The position numbers and the translations under genes are program-made. From Devosia ginsengisoli (GTDB lineage Bacteria > Pseudomonadota > Alphaproteobacteria > Rhizobiales > Devosiaceae): DNA of 64,000 bases. Of this stretch, positions 42,161-50,836 are shown piece by piece; the first letter of the stretch is position 1; each line of letters opens with the position of its first letter. The notes under the pieces were generated by a model. It was not told where the DNA came from, ran no database searches, and saw only the letters and a program-made list of their open reading frames with translations. Where the stretch lies: positions 248,001 through 312,000 of the forward strand of contig NZ_JANQAJ010000006.1 in NCBI RefSeq assembly GCF_024707105.1, in the 5' to 3' direction.

Positions 42161-42976
42161 GTGAAAAGCAAAACGACCACCCTGAGCGCCCCGACCGCCA
42201 CCGAGACCCCGGAAACCAAGGGCCTCGTGCCTGCCATAGAGCGGGCGGCCCGCCTGCTGGCTTTGCTGGAGGGCACGCCACACCGGGCCTTCTCGCTTGC
42301 CGAGATCGCCAGGCGGCTCGACATACCCAAATCCACCGCGCTCAATATCTGCTCGGAGCTGGTCCTGGCCCAGTTCGTGCGGCGGAGCCTGTCGGGCTAT
42401 CAGCTCGGCCGCCGCCTGGTGCAACTGGGTTCGGCCTATGTCGCCAGCGTCGATCTGGTGCGCGAATTCTACGAGGTCTGCAACGGCGTCGATGCCGATC
42501 TGGGTGCGATCATCCAGCTATCGGTGCTCGACGATCAGCTCAACGCGGTCTACTTGGCCCGGCAGGACCACAACAGCCGGTTGCAACTGGGGCTGCGCTC
42601 GGAGATCGGCCGTCATGTGCCGGCCAATTGCACCGCGTCGGGCAAGGCCCTCCTTGCCGCATTGCCCGAGGACAATCTGGAAAACCGGCTGGTGGGGCTG
42701 CGCAAGCTCTCCGTCCTCACCCCCAATTCGGTCAGCACCGTCGCCAAGCTGCGGCGCGAGCTCAAGACCATCCGCGAGCAGGGTTACGCGCTCGACGACG
42801 AGGAAGTGCTGCCCGGCATAGCCTGCGTAGCGCGGGCCCTGACCACCGACCACCGCGAGGATCGCCTGCTGTCGATCAGCATCACGGCAGCAAAGGTCAA
42901 CGGTACACTGGACCGGCAGATGGAGCTGCGACCGGTGCTCGATCGCTTCGTCGAGGCGATGCAGAGCCGCCTCTAG
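42161..42976 (+). CDS. IclR-family transcriptional regulator
   Basis: A 271-residue regulator from GTG 42161. After a short linker, LVPAIERAARLLALLEGTPH and AFSLAEIARRLDIPKSTALN form the winged helix-turn-helix, followed by the GAF-like effector domain with PANCTASGKALLAAL and DDEEVLPGIACVA. A GTG at 42125 is also in frame but lies inside the terminator-like hairpin. IclR proteins commonly control aromatic and glyoxylate-type catabolism, and the palindromes at 40506 and 40681 are good candidate sites. Confidence 0.9.
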   Translation: MKSKTTTLSAPTATETPETKGLVPAIERAARLLALLEGTPHRAFSLAEIARRLDIPKSTALNICSELVLAQFVRRSLSGYQLGRRLVQLGSAYVASVDLVREFYEVCNGVDADLGAIIQLSVLDDQLNAVYLARQDHNSRLQLGLRSEIGRHVPANCTASGKALLAALPEDNLENRLVGLRKLSVLTPNSVSTVAKLRRELKTIREQGYALDDEEVLPGIACVARALTTDHREDRLLSISITAAKVNGTLDRQMELRPVLDRFVEAMQSRL

Positions 42977-43030
42977 ACCTTTCGACAATTTCGGCCGGCC
43001 CGCATGGGCGGCGACAAACAGGTATGCCAA

Positions 43031-43885
43031 ATGACCCAGACTTCCTTCCAATGGCCCGATAACCACAAGATCGCCGTGATGGTGACCGTGCTGCTGGAAA
43101 GCTGGTCGGACCGCCAGGCGCCGCCCTATTCACCAATGACGACGCCACTCAAACCCGGCACCTATGACCGCGCCGGTGTCACCTGGGCTTCCTATGGCGT
43201 GCGGGCCGGGGTGTGGCGCCTCATGCGCATCCTGAAGCAGCACGGCATCAAGGGTACGATCTGCGCCAATGCGCGATCCATCGAGCTGATCCCCGACGCC
43301 ATGCGCATGGCCGTCGCCGACGGCCACGAGATCGCGGCACATTCCTATACCCAGGATGCGCTCATGGCCTATATGAGCCGCGAAGAGGAACTGGCGATGA
43401 TCCGGCGCTGCTCGGACGTGTTCGTCACCCATCTGGGCGAAAAGCCCAAGGGCTGGATCAGTCCGGTGCTGGCCTCGACCGACCACACGGCCGAACTGCT
43501 GGCGGGCGAGGGCTTCCTCTGGCACGGCGACTATAACGACGAGGACCTGCCGCGGGTGGTGCAGACGCCGCAGGGTTCCCTGATCGGCCTGCCCCACACC
43601 GATTTCGCCGATAATCGCGTGTTGCGGCAGAGCCCGCGCGCCTATTTCGACGCCTACAAGGACACGTTCGACTATCTCTACGCCAATGAACCGGGATCGC
43701 TGATCAACCTGACGCTGCATAGCCAGTTCGGCGGCCGGCCGCTGGTCTCCTCGGTGTTCAGCGAAATCCTGGCCTATCTCAAGGGCCATGACGGCGTGTG
43801 GTTTCCGCGGCACGACGAGCTTGCCACCTGGTTCAAGGGAACCGGCATAGAGGCCGTGCCCTACGCCCAGCGGTTCTTCGCCTGA
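43031..43885 (+). CDS. Polysaccharide deacetylase-family (NodB fold) protein
   Basis: A 284-residue carbohydrate-esterase-4-like protein of the cytoplasmic subgroup that also contains PuuE-type hydrolases. Visible are NHKIAVMVTVLLESWSD at the start of the domain (the usual catalytic FDDG is replaced), GTICANARSIELIPDAM, and the metal-binding-like ADGHEIAAHSYTQDAL. Absence of a signal peptide and the changed first motif argue against cell-wall deacetylation; hydrolysis of an amide or ring in the catabolic pathway is more likely (inference). ATG 43031 is used; ATG 43004 is also possible. Confidence 0.8.
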   Translation: MTQTSFQWPDNHKIAVMVTVLLESWSDRQAPPYSPMTTPLKPGTYDRAGVTWASYGVRAGVWRLMRILKQHGIKGTICANARSIELIPDAMRMAVADGHEIAAHSYTQDALMAYMSREEELAMIRRCSDVFVTHLGEKPKGWISPVLASTDHTAELLAGEGFLWHGDYNDEDLPRVVQTPQGSLIGLPHTDFADNRVLRQSPRAYFDAYKDTFDYLYANEPGSLINLTLHSQFGGRPLVSSVFSEILAYLKGHDGVWFPRHDELATWFKGTGIEAVPYAQRFFA

Positions 43886-43950
43886 ACCGGCCGGCTGTGC
43901 TAGCAATGTTGCCGTGGCGCCGCGAATTTCGGCGCGGATGAGGTGCGGCC

Positions 43951-44922
43951 GTGGTGAGCTTGCCGACGATCCGGCAATTGCAGATGTTCGTGGCTCTGGC
44001 GCGGTTCCAGAATTTCCGGCGGGCCGCGCAGTCGCTCGGTGTCACCCAGTCGGCGCTGAGCCAGTCGATCAAGCAGATCGAGTTTCTCATCAACGTGCCG
44101 CTGCTGCAGCGTAACCGGCGGCATGTTGCCCTGACCAGCGCCGGGCAGACCTTCCTGCCCCATGCCGTGCGCGTCCTCGACAACCTGGCCGTCGGTGTCG
44201 ACCTCATCCGCAATGCCGGCGAGCCGGATACCGGCTCGGTGACCGTCGCCTGCATGTCCTCCACCCTGCTCCGGCTCATGCCGGCCGTGGTCGACAACTT
44301 CCGCCGGCAGCATCCGGGTCTCAAGATCCAGGTGCTGGAGGTCGATGCGGTGGGCATCGGCGATCGCGTACGACAGGGCGAGGCCGATTTCGCGGTCTCG
44401 GTCATGTTCAAGCAGGATCTGGCGCTCGATTTCAGTCCTTTGATCGAGGACGAGCTGCATTTCGTCTGCCCGCTCGATCATGAATTTGCGACACGCCAGC
44501 AGATGAGCTGGCGCGAGCTGACTGGCCTGGGCATGCAGCAGATGGTGCAATGGAGCGGCATCTCCTACCTCGTCGCCGATGTCGGCGGGCTCGAAGACCT
44601 GCGCGGACGGGCCACCTATTCGGTGACGCGCATTTCCACCGTGCTCGATATCGTGGCGGAGAGCGGGTTGGTATCGGTGCTGCCGACGCTGGCCTTGTCG
44701 TCGCTTTCGGTGGGGCGGAAGTTCCACCATTGCCCGATGGTGGAGCCGACCATCCACCGCTCCATCGGGCTGATCACGCCACGCGAACGCTCGCTGTCGC
44801 CCGCGGCAACGGCATTGCGCGAAGTGTTGCTGCAGACCTTGCAGCAACTGGGCGAGGACGAACTGCCGGGCGCACGGCTGACTGCCGCGACCACCCGCCA
44901 GCCCCGGGCGGTACAGCCCTAG
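43951..44922 (+). CDS. LysR-family transcriptional regulator
   Basis: A 323-residue regulator. LPTIRQLQMFVALARFQNFR, then VTQSALSQSIKQIEFLINVP and ALTSAGQTFLPHAVRVL form the DNA-binding domain, followed by the effector domain (GSVTVACMSSTLLRLMPAVV). It starts with GTG 43951 or 43954. It is convergent with the aldehyde dehydrogenase gene, their stop codons overlapping at CTAG. It may regulate that operon or a distant one. Confidence 0.9.
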   Translation: MVSLPTIRQLQMFVALARFQNFRRAAQSLGVTQSALSQSIKQIEFLINVPLLQRNRRHVALTSAGQTFLPHAVRVLDNLAVGVDLIRNAGEPDTGSVTVACMSSTLLRLMPAVVDNFRRQHPGLKIQVLEVDAVGIGDRVRQGEADFAVSVMFKQDLALDFSPLIEDELHFVCPLDHEFATRQQMSWRELTGLGMQQMVQWSGISYLVADVGGLEDLRGRATYSVTRISTVLDIVAESGLVSVLPTLALSSLSVGRKFHHCPMVEPTIHRSIGLITPRERSLSPAATALREVLLQTLQQLGEDELPGARLTAATTRQPRAVQP

Positions 44923-46388
44923 ATGCGCATGATGAAGGGGTTCGGCACTTCCGAGGCCGTATTGATCCAGATGCTTTTGGTTTGCAGATATTCGTCGATC
45001 GCCTCGATGCCGTTCTCGGCGCCGATGCCGCTCATCTTGTGGCCGTTGACCGGCGAGGAATAGCTGACCGAGCGATAGGTATTGACCCAGATGACCCCTG
45101 CCTGCAGGCGGTCGGAGACATTGATCGCCCGGGCGATGCTCTGCGTCCAGACGCCGGCGGCCAGGCCGTAGAGCACGTCATTGGCGATGGCCACCGCCTC
45201 GTCCTCGTCCTTGAATTTGATGACCGAGAGAACCGGCCCGAACACCTCTTCCTGGGCGATGCGCATGTCGTTGGTGACGCCGGTGAAGATGGTTGGCTCG
45301 ACGAACCAGCCGCCACGATCAGCCGCCTTGCCGCCCAGCACGCAGGTGGCGCCTTCGGCCTTGGCGATGGCGATATAGTCGAGAATCTTGTCGTATTGCG
45401 CCTTGGTGGTGACCGGACCGACCTGGGTGTCGCTGCGGCTGGGGTCACCCATCTGCGCGGTACGGGCCAAAGCCAGCAGCTTTTCCATGAACTGGTCGTA
45501 GATGGTTTCCTGCACCAGCAGGCGCGAGCCGGCGATACAGGTCTGCCCGCTGGCGGCGAAGATGCCGGAAATGGCGCCATTGACCGCATTGTTGAGATTG
45601 GCGTCGTCGAAGACGATGTTGGGCGACTTGCCGCCCAGCTCGAGCGAGACCTTCTTGAGGTTGCGCGCCGCCGATTGATAGACTGCCTTGCCGCCGATTT
45701 CCCCGCCGGTAAAGGCGATCTTGGCCACGCGTGGATGGGTGGTGAGGCGATCGCCGATCTCCGCCCCCAGCCCGGTAACTACATTGAAGACGCCAGGCGG
45801 AAAGCCCGCTTCCTCGACCAGCTTGGCGAATTCGAGCAGCGAAGCCGAAGTATACTCCGACGGCTTCATGACAAGCGTGCAGCCGGCGGCCAAAGCCGGA
45901 GCGATCTTGTTGGTCGCCAGCAGCAGCGGCGAGTTCCAGGGCGTGATGCCTACGACCACGCCCAGCGGCTCGCGGCGCGTGTAATTGAGCACGCCAGGCT
46001 TGTCGATCGGGATGACGGCGCCCTGGATCTTGTCGGCCAGGCCACCGAAATAATAGTACCACTGCGGGATATAGCTGGCCTGCGCGAACATCTCGGCCAT
46101 CAGCTTGCCATTGTCGCGCACCTCGATTTCGGCGAGACGCCTTGCATTGGCGGCGAGCAGATCGCCCAGCTTGCGCAGCAGCGCCCCGCGCTGGGTGGCC
46201 GTCAGCTTTGACCACGGCCCTTCGCTGAATGCCTTGTGCGCCGCCTCGACGGCCCGGTCGGCATCCTCCGCATTGCCGCGGGCAATGCGCGCCCAGGCCT
46301 TGCCGGTATAGGGATCGATGCTGTCCAGATAGGTCCCGGAAGCCGGCGGCACCCATTCGCCGCCGATATACATGTCATAGGTCTGCAT
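44919..46388 (-). CDS. NAD(P)-dependent aldehyde dehydrogenase
   Basis: A 489-residue enzyme of the ALDH superfamily. PWNSPLLLATNKIAPALAAG and KPSEYTSASLLEFAKLVEEA mark the cofactor site, the general-base Glu is in VSLELGGKSPN, and the catalytic Cys is in FAASGQTCIAGSRL. It oxidises a semialdehyde intermediate; HpaE-like semialdehyde dehydrogenation is possible. ATG 46388 follows GGGGAAGAG; the longer frame has no homology. It is the last gene of the operon Rieske-104aa-amidohydrolase-ALDH. Confidence 0.93.
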   Translation of the reverse strand: MQTYDMYIGGEWVPPASGTYLDSIDPYTGKAWARIARGNAEDADRAVEAAHKAFSEGPWSKLTATQRGALLRKLGDLLAANARRLAEIEVRDNGKLMAEMFAQASYIPQWYYYFGGLADKIQGAVIPIDKPGVLNYTRREPLGVVVGITPWNSPLLLATNKIAPALAAGCTLVMKPSEYTSASLLEFAKLVEEAGFPPGVFNVVTGLGAEIGDRLTTHPRVAKIAFTGGEIGGKAVYQSAARNLKKVSLELGGKSPNIVFDDANLNNAVNGAISGIFAASGQTCIAGSRLLVQETIYDQFMEKLLALARTAQMGDPSRSDTQVGPVTTKAQYDKILDYIAIAKAEGATCVLGGKAADRGGWFVEPTIFTGVTNDMRIAQEEVFGPVLSVIKFKDEDEAVAIANDVLYGLAAGVWTQSIARAINVSDRLQAGVIWVNTYRSVSYSSPVNGHKMSGIGAENGIEAIDEYLQTKSIWINTASEVPNPFIMRI

Positions 46389-46416
46389 GCTGCTCTTCCC
46401 CTGGATGCGGCCGTCG

Positions 46417-47646
46417 CTAGATGCTCTTGGCCAGCTTTTCCTTGATGTCGATGTTGAAGACCCGGGCAGCATTGCCGCCAAGGATCGCCCGCTTCTCCTC
46501 CTCCGAGAGAAACGGCAGGTCGTAGATCACGCTGGGCACGTCGAAATCCCAATGCGGATAGTCGGACGAATACATGAGCTGGGTGGGCGCATTGATCATG
46601 CGGAAAGTCTGTTCCAGCTCGCGGATATCGTTGGGCCGCTCCATGGGCTGGGACGTGTAGAACATCTCGCGCATGTAATCGCTGGGGGGCTTGGTCAGCG
46701 AGGGAACCTCGGACTTGCGCATGTAATATTCGTGGTCGAGCCGCTGCATAAGGAACGGAATCCAGGCCAGGCCACTCTCGATCCAGATCACCTTGAGCTT
46801 GGGGAACCGCACCGGCAGCGCGTTGATCACCCAGTTGGTCAGGTGAACCATGTTGGAAATGGCAAAACCCAGCGCATGAACGGACAAGAACTTGTTCATC
46901 ATCGCCATGGTCTGGTCGTTCCAGTTGTAGGAAGCGTGGAATCCCAGCGGCAGGCCTGCCTCCTCGAGGAAGGCATAGGTCTTCATATAGGCGTCGTTAT
47001 GCACGGCGCGGTTGCGCGTTGCCGTCACCATATAGCCCAGCACGCCCGGCTTGCCGGCGAATTCCTTGGCCATTTCATAGGTGGCCTGCGGATCGTTGAA
47101 GGGCAGGTAGAGCATCGAGCGCAGGCGCGGATCGTTCGGCAGGATCTTCTCGGTCAGCCAGCGGTTATAGGCCCGCGACAGCGCCACCTCGATCTCGATC
47201 TGCGGATGCAGGCCCAGATTGAGCATGGGCGTCGGAAAGAGAATGGCGATGTCGACCGCCAGGGCATCCATCCACCGCTTGGTCAGCGTGATGTCGCGAT
47301 GCGCCTCGGGGCCGGTCTTTTCCAGTTGGCGCAGCGGATAGCGCGCCACGCGGCCGCCCATATCCTGGTAGCCGATATTGCCCGGCAGCATGCCGAAGGC
47401 ACCATGGCGGCTGGCACTGGCGGTCTTGGCCAGTTGTTGCAGCACCGGATCCTCGAGATATTCGAGGATTTCGCTGAACGACTCTGTCTCGTAGTGATGC
47501 GAGTCCACGTCGATGATCGGAAAGCGATCGAAACCGCGCGCCTTGGCCTGGTCAGCCGCATGCTTGAGGTGGAGCGAGGTGTCGAAACCCTCGATCGGCA
47601 TGCTGCGGTCGCCGCTGAGGGGAATGTTGAAATTGGTCTTGGTCAT
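46417..47646 (-). CDS. Amidohydrolase 2 family protein (ACMSD/decarboxylase-type)
   Basis: A 409-residue metal-dependent TIM-barrel enzyme. FPIIDVDSHHYETESFSEIL contains the first metal motif, LGFHASYNW and IWIESGLAWIPFLM are in the centre, and LMYSSDYPHWDFDVPS holds the C-terminal Asp. Relatives are nonoxidative decarboxylases or C-C and C-N hydrolases acting on aromatic or cyclic acids. Being between a Rieske ferredoxin and an aldehyde dehydrogenase, it is likely a core step of the island's pathway. The substrate is not known. Confidence 0.88.
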   Translation of the reverse strand: MTKTNFNIPLSGDRSMPIEGFDTSLHLKHAADQAKARGFDRFPIIDVDSHHYETESFSEILEYLEDPVLQQLAKTASASRHGAFGMLPGNIGYQDMGGRVARYPLRQLEKTGPEAHRDITLTKRWMDALAVDIAILFPTPMLNLGLHPQIEIEVALSRAYNRWLTEKILPNDPRLRSMLYLPFNDPQATYEMAKEFAGKPGVLGYMVTATRNRAVHNDAYMKTYAFLEEAGLPLGFHASYNWNDQTMAMMNKFLSVHALGFAISNMVHLTNWVINALPVRFPKLKVIWIESGLAWIPFLMQRLDHEYYMRKSEVPSLTKPPSDYMREMFYTSQPMERPNDIRELEQTFRMINAPTQLMYSSDYPHWDFDVPSVIYDLPFLSEEEKRAILGGNAARVFNIDIKEKLAKSI

Positions 47647-47677
47647 GGGTGGTTTATCCGTGTTGCCGACGCGATGA

Positions 47678-47992
47678 TCACGTGGGGCTGCCCATCGACT
47701 GCCACATGCCCAGTTCGAACAGTTGCAGGTCGGCGCTCTTGAGAACCTCGGTACTGAGGATCATCGCCTCGGTGGCGGTGATCTCGATATCGGGGTGGAA
47801 CGGGCTGAAATATTCGCCCTGCTGCAGGCGCTGCACGTAGCAGCGCGTGGCCTGGGTCAGCAGGAGAGCGAGGGCCTCCGCGGAAATTCCGGCATCGTCG
47901 GCACCAAGCGCCGCGGTCACACGGTCGACGGCGGCAGCGAGCTTGCTGTCGGCTTTGACCGGCCGGGACACGGTTTCAATTGATATCGACAT
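47678..47992 (-). CDS. Small conserved-looking protein of unknown function (104 residues)
   Basis: From ATG 47992 the protein reads MSISIETVSRPVKADSKLAA and then AVDRVTAALGADDAGISAEA and PFHPDIEITATEAMILSTEV. It is helical, acidic and has no membrane segment. It overlaps the Rieske gene by 17 nt, so it is probably translated together with it. The stretch upstream of the ATG in this frame is a shadow of the Rieske gene. I recognise no family; a helper subunit of an oxygenase is a possibility only. Confidence 0.75.
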   Translation of the reverse strand: MSISIETVSRPVKADSKLAAAVDRVTAALGADDAGISAEALALLLTQATRCYVQRLQQGEYFSPFHPDIEITATEAMILSTEVLKSADLQLFELGMWQSMGSPT

Positions 47993-48344
47993 GGACGTTG
48001 CCCTCGCGAATGATGATCGGGAATGACTTGAGCCGTCGCGCCGGATCGGCGACCACCCGGCCGGTCTTGAGATCGTATTCGTAGCCATGCCAGGGGCAGA
48101 CGAAGTTGATCTCGGTCTCGGAGAATTTCTGCTGCTTGAAACTGCGGTCGGGACGCAGCACGTCCTCGACCTGATGCATAAGCAGGCCTTCACAGGCCGG
48201 CCCGCCCTGATGCAGGCAGATATTGGAATAGGCGTAGTATTTGTCTTCCCAGCAGAAGACCCCGACCTCTACTCCCTCATGGGAGACGATGCGCCGGTCA
48301 CCACTGGCCATTTCCCCCGTCTTGGCAACGAATACTTCCGTCAT
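47976..48344 (-). CDS. Rieske [2Fe-2S] ferredoxin-like protein
   Basis: A 122-residue single-domain Rieske protein with ligands Cys43-x-His45 (ICLHQGGPACEG) and Cys83-x2-His86 (CPWHGYEYDLKTG). The insertion between the two motifs is longer than in plain ferredoxins and closer to the Rieske domain of ring-hydroxylating oxygenase alpha subunits, but no catalytic domain follows. It is the first gene of the minus-strand operon. A partner oxygenase or reductase is not present nearby. Confidence 0.9.
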   Translation of the reverse strand: MTEVFVAKTGEMASGDRRIVSHEGVEVGVFCWEDKYYAYSNICLHQGGPACEGLLMHQVEDVLRPDRSFKQQKFSETEINFVCPWHGYEYDLKTGRVVADPARRLKSFPIIIREGNVHVDIN

Positions 48345-48469
48345 TGATGCACTGTTCCACTTGATTGAACAGGATGCCTTCAGGCGCTCCTTGGGTCCGT
48401 TGTGGCGCTATCGGGCGACAGCCTCAACCTGCATAATCCGAACAATGTGATAAGCTTGGCTAATCAATA

Positions 48470-48491
48470 ATCGTTCAGCATAATGAACGAT
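48470..48491. promoter_or_regulatory. Palindromic operator upstream of the hydroxyacid dehydrogenase gene
   Basis: ATCGTTCA-GCATAA-TGAACGAT is a perfect 8-bp inverted repeat with a 6-bp spacer. Its TGAACG half sites resemble those at 40506-40540, so it may belong to the same regulon. TTGATTGAACAGG near 48361, close to the Rieske start, is a further half site. Confidence 0.6.
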
Positions 48492-48560
48492 GCGCAACAT
48501 ACTGGACTTCTGGTTGATTATCGGTCAGCGTTGGACATTCCCCAATCCCGGAGCAGGCGC

Positions 48561-49553
48561 ATGGGCGTAGTCATGCTGAGCGAAAGCGGCACGTCGGCAT
48601 TTTTCGAGCGGATCGAGGCGGCTTTGCAGCGTGCCGGCATTGTGCCGCGCCATATCCGGCACACAACAGGGGACACCATCCCCGCATCCGCCCTGGCCGA
48701 TGCCGACGTGCTGCTGGCCTATGGCCACTTCCGCTGCACCGAAACGGTCATGCGCGCAGCGCCCCGGTTGCGCGCCGTGGTCTCGCCCTGGGTGGGTACA
48801 GACGGTTTCGATGTGGACGCCGCGACGCGGCTCGGCATCGCCGTGGTCAACGGCCAACCCGACGAGCATACCCAAGGCATGGCCGAGGCGACGGTGATGA
48901 TGATCCTGGCGGCGAGCTATGGCCTGCCGCAGGCGCGCCACACCATGGAGAGTGGCGGCGCCCGCCCTGCCGAACCAGTCGCCGAACTGCTGGCGGGCAA
49001 GACGCTGGGCATTATCGGACTGGGCCAGATCGGCCGGCGCGTCGCGGCGCTGCTGGCGCATTGGGATATATCGCTCAAGGCCCATGATCCCTTCGCCAGG
49101 GAGGTTCCCGACGGAATCGAACTGCTGCCGCTCGATGAATTGCTGCAGGCCAGCGATATCGTGACGCTGCATATGGTCCTGACCGAGCAGACACGGCACC
49201 TGATCGATGCCGCGCGGCTGCGGCTGATGAAGCCCGACGCGATCCTCATCAACACCGCGCGCGGCGGACTGATCGACGAGATAGCCCTGTTCGATGCCAT
49301 GTCGTCAGGTCACCTGCGGGGCGCGGCCCTCGATGTTTTCGAGATCGAACCCCTGCCGATGGACAGCGCCCTGCGGAAATTGCCGAATATCCTGCTGACC
49401 CCGCACATGATCGGCCAGACCAAGCAGAGCCGCGCCGCCCTGGTCGACCTTGCCGTCGCCAATGTAAGCGCCCTGATGTCCGGCACCCTGCCCAAAAACC
49501 TGCGCAACAGGACGGTGTCGGAGACCTGGCATACCCGCTGGGCCAGCAGCTAG
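48561..49553 (+). CDS. D-2-hydroxyacid dehydrogenase (NAD-dependent)
   Basis: A 330-residue dehydrogenase of the D-isomer-specific 2-hydroxyacid family (phosphoglycerate dehydrogenase-like). The Rossmann motif is TLGIIGLGQIGRRVAALL, the substrate-binding Arg is in NTARGGLIDEIALF, and the catalytic His is in ILLTPHMIGQT. The frame opens at ATG 48483, but that codon is inside the operator palindrome; ATG 48561 has a GGAG 8 nt upstream and starts where homology begins, so it is preferred. It is the outer gene of the island and probably reduces or oxidises a 2-keto/2-hydroxy acid product. Confidence 0.88.
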   Translation: MGVVMLSESGTSAFFERIEAALQRAGIVPRHIRHTTGDTIPASALADADVLLAYGHFRCTETVMRAAPRLRAVVSPWVGTDGFDVDAATRLGIAVVNGQPDEHTQGMAEATVMMILAASYGLPQARHTMESGGARPAEPVAELLAGKTLGIIGLGQIGRRVAALLAHWDISLKAHDPFAREVPDGIELLPLDELLQASDIVTLHMVLTEQTRHLIDAARLRLMKPDAILINTARGGLIDEIALFDAMSSGHLRGAALDVFEIEPLPMDSALRKLPNILLTPHMIGQTKQSRAALVDLAVANVSALMSGTLPKNLRNRTVSETWHTRWASS

Positions 49554-49690
49554 AGGCCCTGGGGGACGCTGGGTGTTTGCCGCTTCGTGCTGAAAAATAT
49601 GGCGGAGAGAAAGTCAGTGACGGGGTGGCTGTTTCTGGGCCTTTGAGGCGGTAGTTTCGAGTCCACGTGCGCCAGCACGTGCGAATGGAG

Positions 49691-49945
49691 CTAGCCGAGA
49701 CCGGCTATCAGTTGAACCAGCCTGCCAAGCGTGCTGCCAGCGGCGCTAATGCCAACCTTCTGACTCACGTCTACCACGACCTGCATCAATCGCTTCAGCC
49801 GGGACGAGTCGGTCGTTAGCGCCGCAACCTCGCGTTCGGCATTGATTATCGCGTCCTCGACCTGCTGCTTGTCGGTCTCGGCCACGTTGGCGCTGGCAGC
49901 TTCCTGTCGTAGAGCCGAAAGGACTTGCAGCAAAGCTTTGGGGTC
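49691..49945 (-). pseudogene. 3' remnant of a gene cut by the IS3-family element
   Basis: On the minus strand the frame enters from the IS end and reads DPKALLQVLSALRQEAASAN then VAETDKQQVEDAIINAEREV and a hydrophobic tail LGRLVQLIAGLG before the stop. It looks like the C-terminal 85 residues of a helical, membrane-associating protein that has lost its N-terminus. On the other side of the insertion element a short frame beginning MDYWANF runs up to the IS end, but the two pieces do not join cleanly in frame. No family recognised. Confidence 0.6.
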
Positions 49946-49975
49946 TGAGCTGCTGCCGGTTCGGTGGACACGAAG

Positions 49976-50836
49976 TTAGGCTAGCTTAGCTTGCTCTTCG
50001 TATTCCACGGGGCTCAGATAGCCCAGCGTCGAGTGTCTGCGCCTCGGGTTGTAGAAGCGCTCAATATAGTCGAACACATCGGCCTTGGCATCATCCCTGG
50101 TGCGATAGACCTTGCGGGCGGTGCGTTCGGTCTTGAGCGATGAGAAGAAGCTCTCCATCGCCGCGTTGTCCCAGACATTGCCGGACCGGCTCATCGAGCA
50201 GGTGATGCCATGATCGGCCATCAGCCGCTGGAACTGCTCGCTGGTATATTGGCTGCCCTGGTCGGAGTGGTGCAGCAGGCTGTCGGGTTTGCCGCGACGC
50301 CAGATGGCCATGATCAGCGCATCGGTCACCAGTTGAGCGGCCATCGATGAGCTCATCGACCAGCCCACCACCCGGCGGGAGTAGAGGTCGACCACCGCCG
50401 CCACATAGAGCCAGCCCTGGGCCGTCCAGATATAGGTGAAGTCAGCGATCCACTTCTGGTTCGGCGCCGACGCCACGAACGACCGGTCCAGGATGTTGGG
50501 CGAGGCCGCATGGCGCTGCCCGCCATCCTTGGGCAGGCCCCGTCGGCGCGGACGAGCCCGCAGACCTTCCTGGCGCATCAGCCGCTCAATGCGATGCAGA
50601 CCGGCGTCGAGCCCTTCGGCCAGCACGTCGTGCCATACCCGTCGAGCGCCATAGGTGCGATCACTTCCGGCAAAGCTGGACCGGATCCCGGCGACGAGCA
50701 CCTCGTCATACTGAGCCCGTCTACTCGGCGAGCGGTTGAGCCAGGCATGGAAGCCCGAGCGAGACACACCGAGCGCCTCACAGATCCACGAGACCGGCCA
50801 GATCCCTCGGTGCTTCGCCACGAAAGAGAACCTCAT
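49976..50836 (-). CDS. IS3-family transposase OrfB (DDE integrase domain)
   Basis: A 286-residue transposase catalytic subunit. The DDE residues are visible: first Asp in KWIADFTYIWTAQGW, second Asp in LLHHSDQGSQYTSEQF, and Glu in NAAMESFFSSLKTER. The C-terminal RRRHSTLGYLSPVEYE is typical. The frame also runs upstream to 51001 without a start of its own, since OrfB is normally made as an OrfAB fusion by -1 frameshifting on the A7 run at 50866-50872. Confidence 0.93.
   Translation of the reverse strand: MRFSFVAKHRGIWPVSWICEALGVSRSGFHAWLNRSPSRRAQYDEVLVAGIRSSFAGSDRTYGARRVWHDVLAEGLDAGLHRIERLMRQEGLRARPRRRGLPKDGGQRHAASPNILDRSFVASAPNQKWIADFTYIWTAQGWLYVAAVVDLYSRRVVGWSMSSSMAAQLVTDALIMAIWRRGKPDSLLHHSDQGSQYTSEQFQRLMADHGITCSMSRSGNVWDNAAMESFFSSLKTERTARKVYRTRDDAKADVFDYIERFYNPRRRHSTLGYLSPVEYEEQAKLA

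Noticed and set aside
44550..46211. 553-codon plus-strand frame
   Set aside because: Antisense to the aldehyde dehydrogenase and overlapping the LysR gene; no motifs.
49656..49674. TTCGAGTCCACGTGCGCCA, resembling a tRNA T-loop and CCA end (possible attachment site)
   Set aside because: The T-stem does not pair and no other tRNA parts are upstream. No second copy was noticed near the end of the acquired segment.
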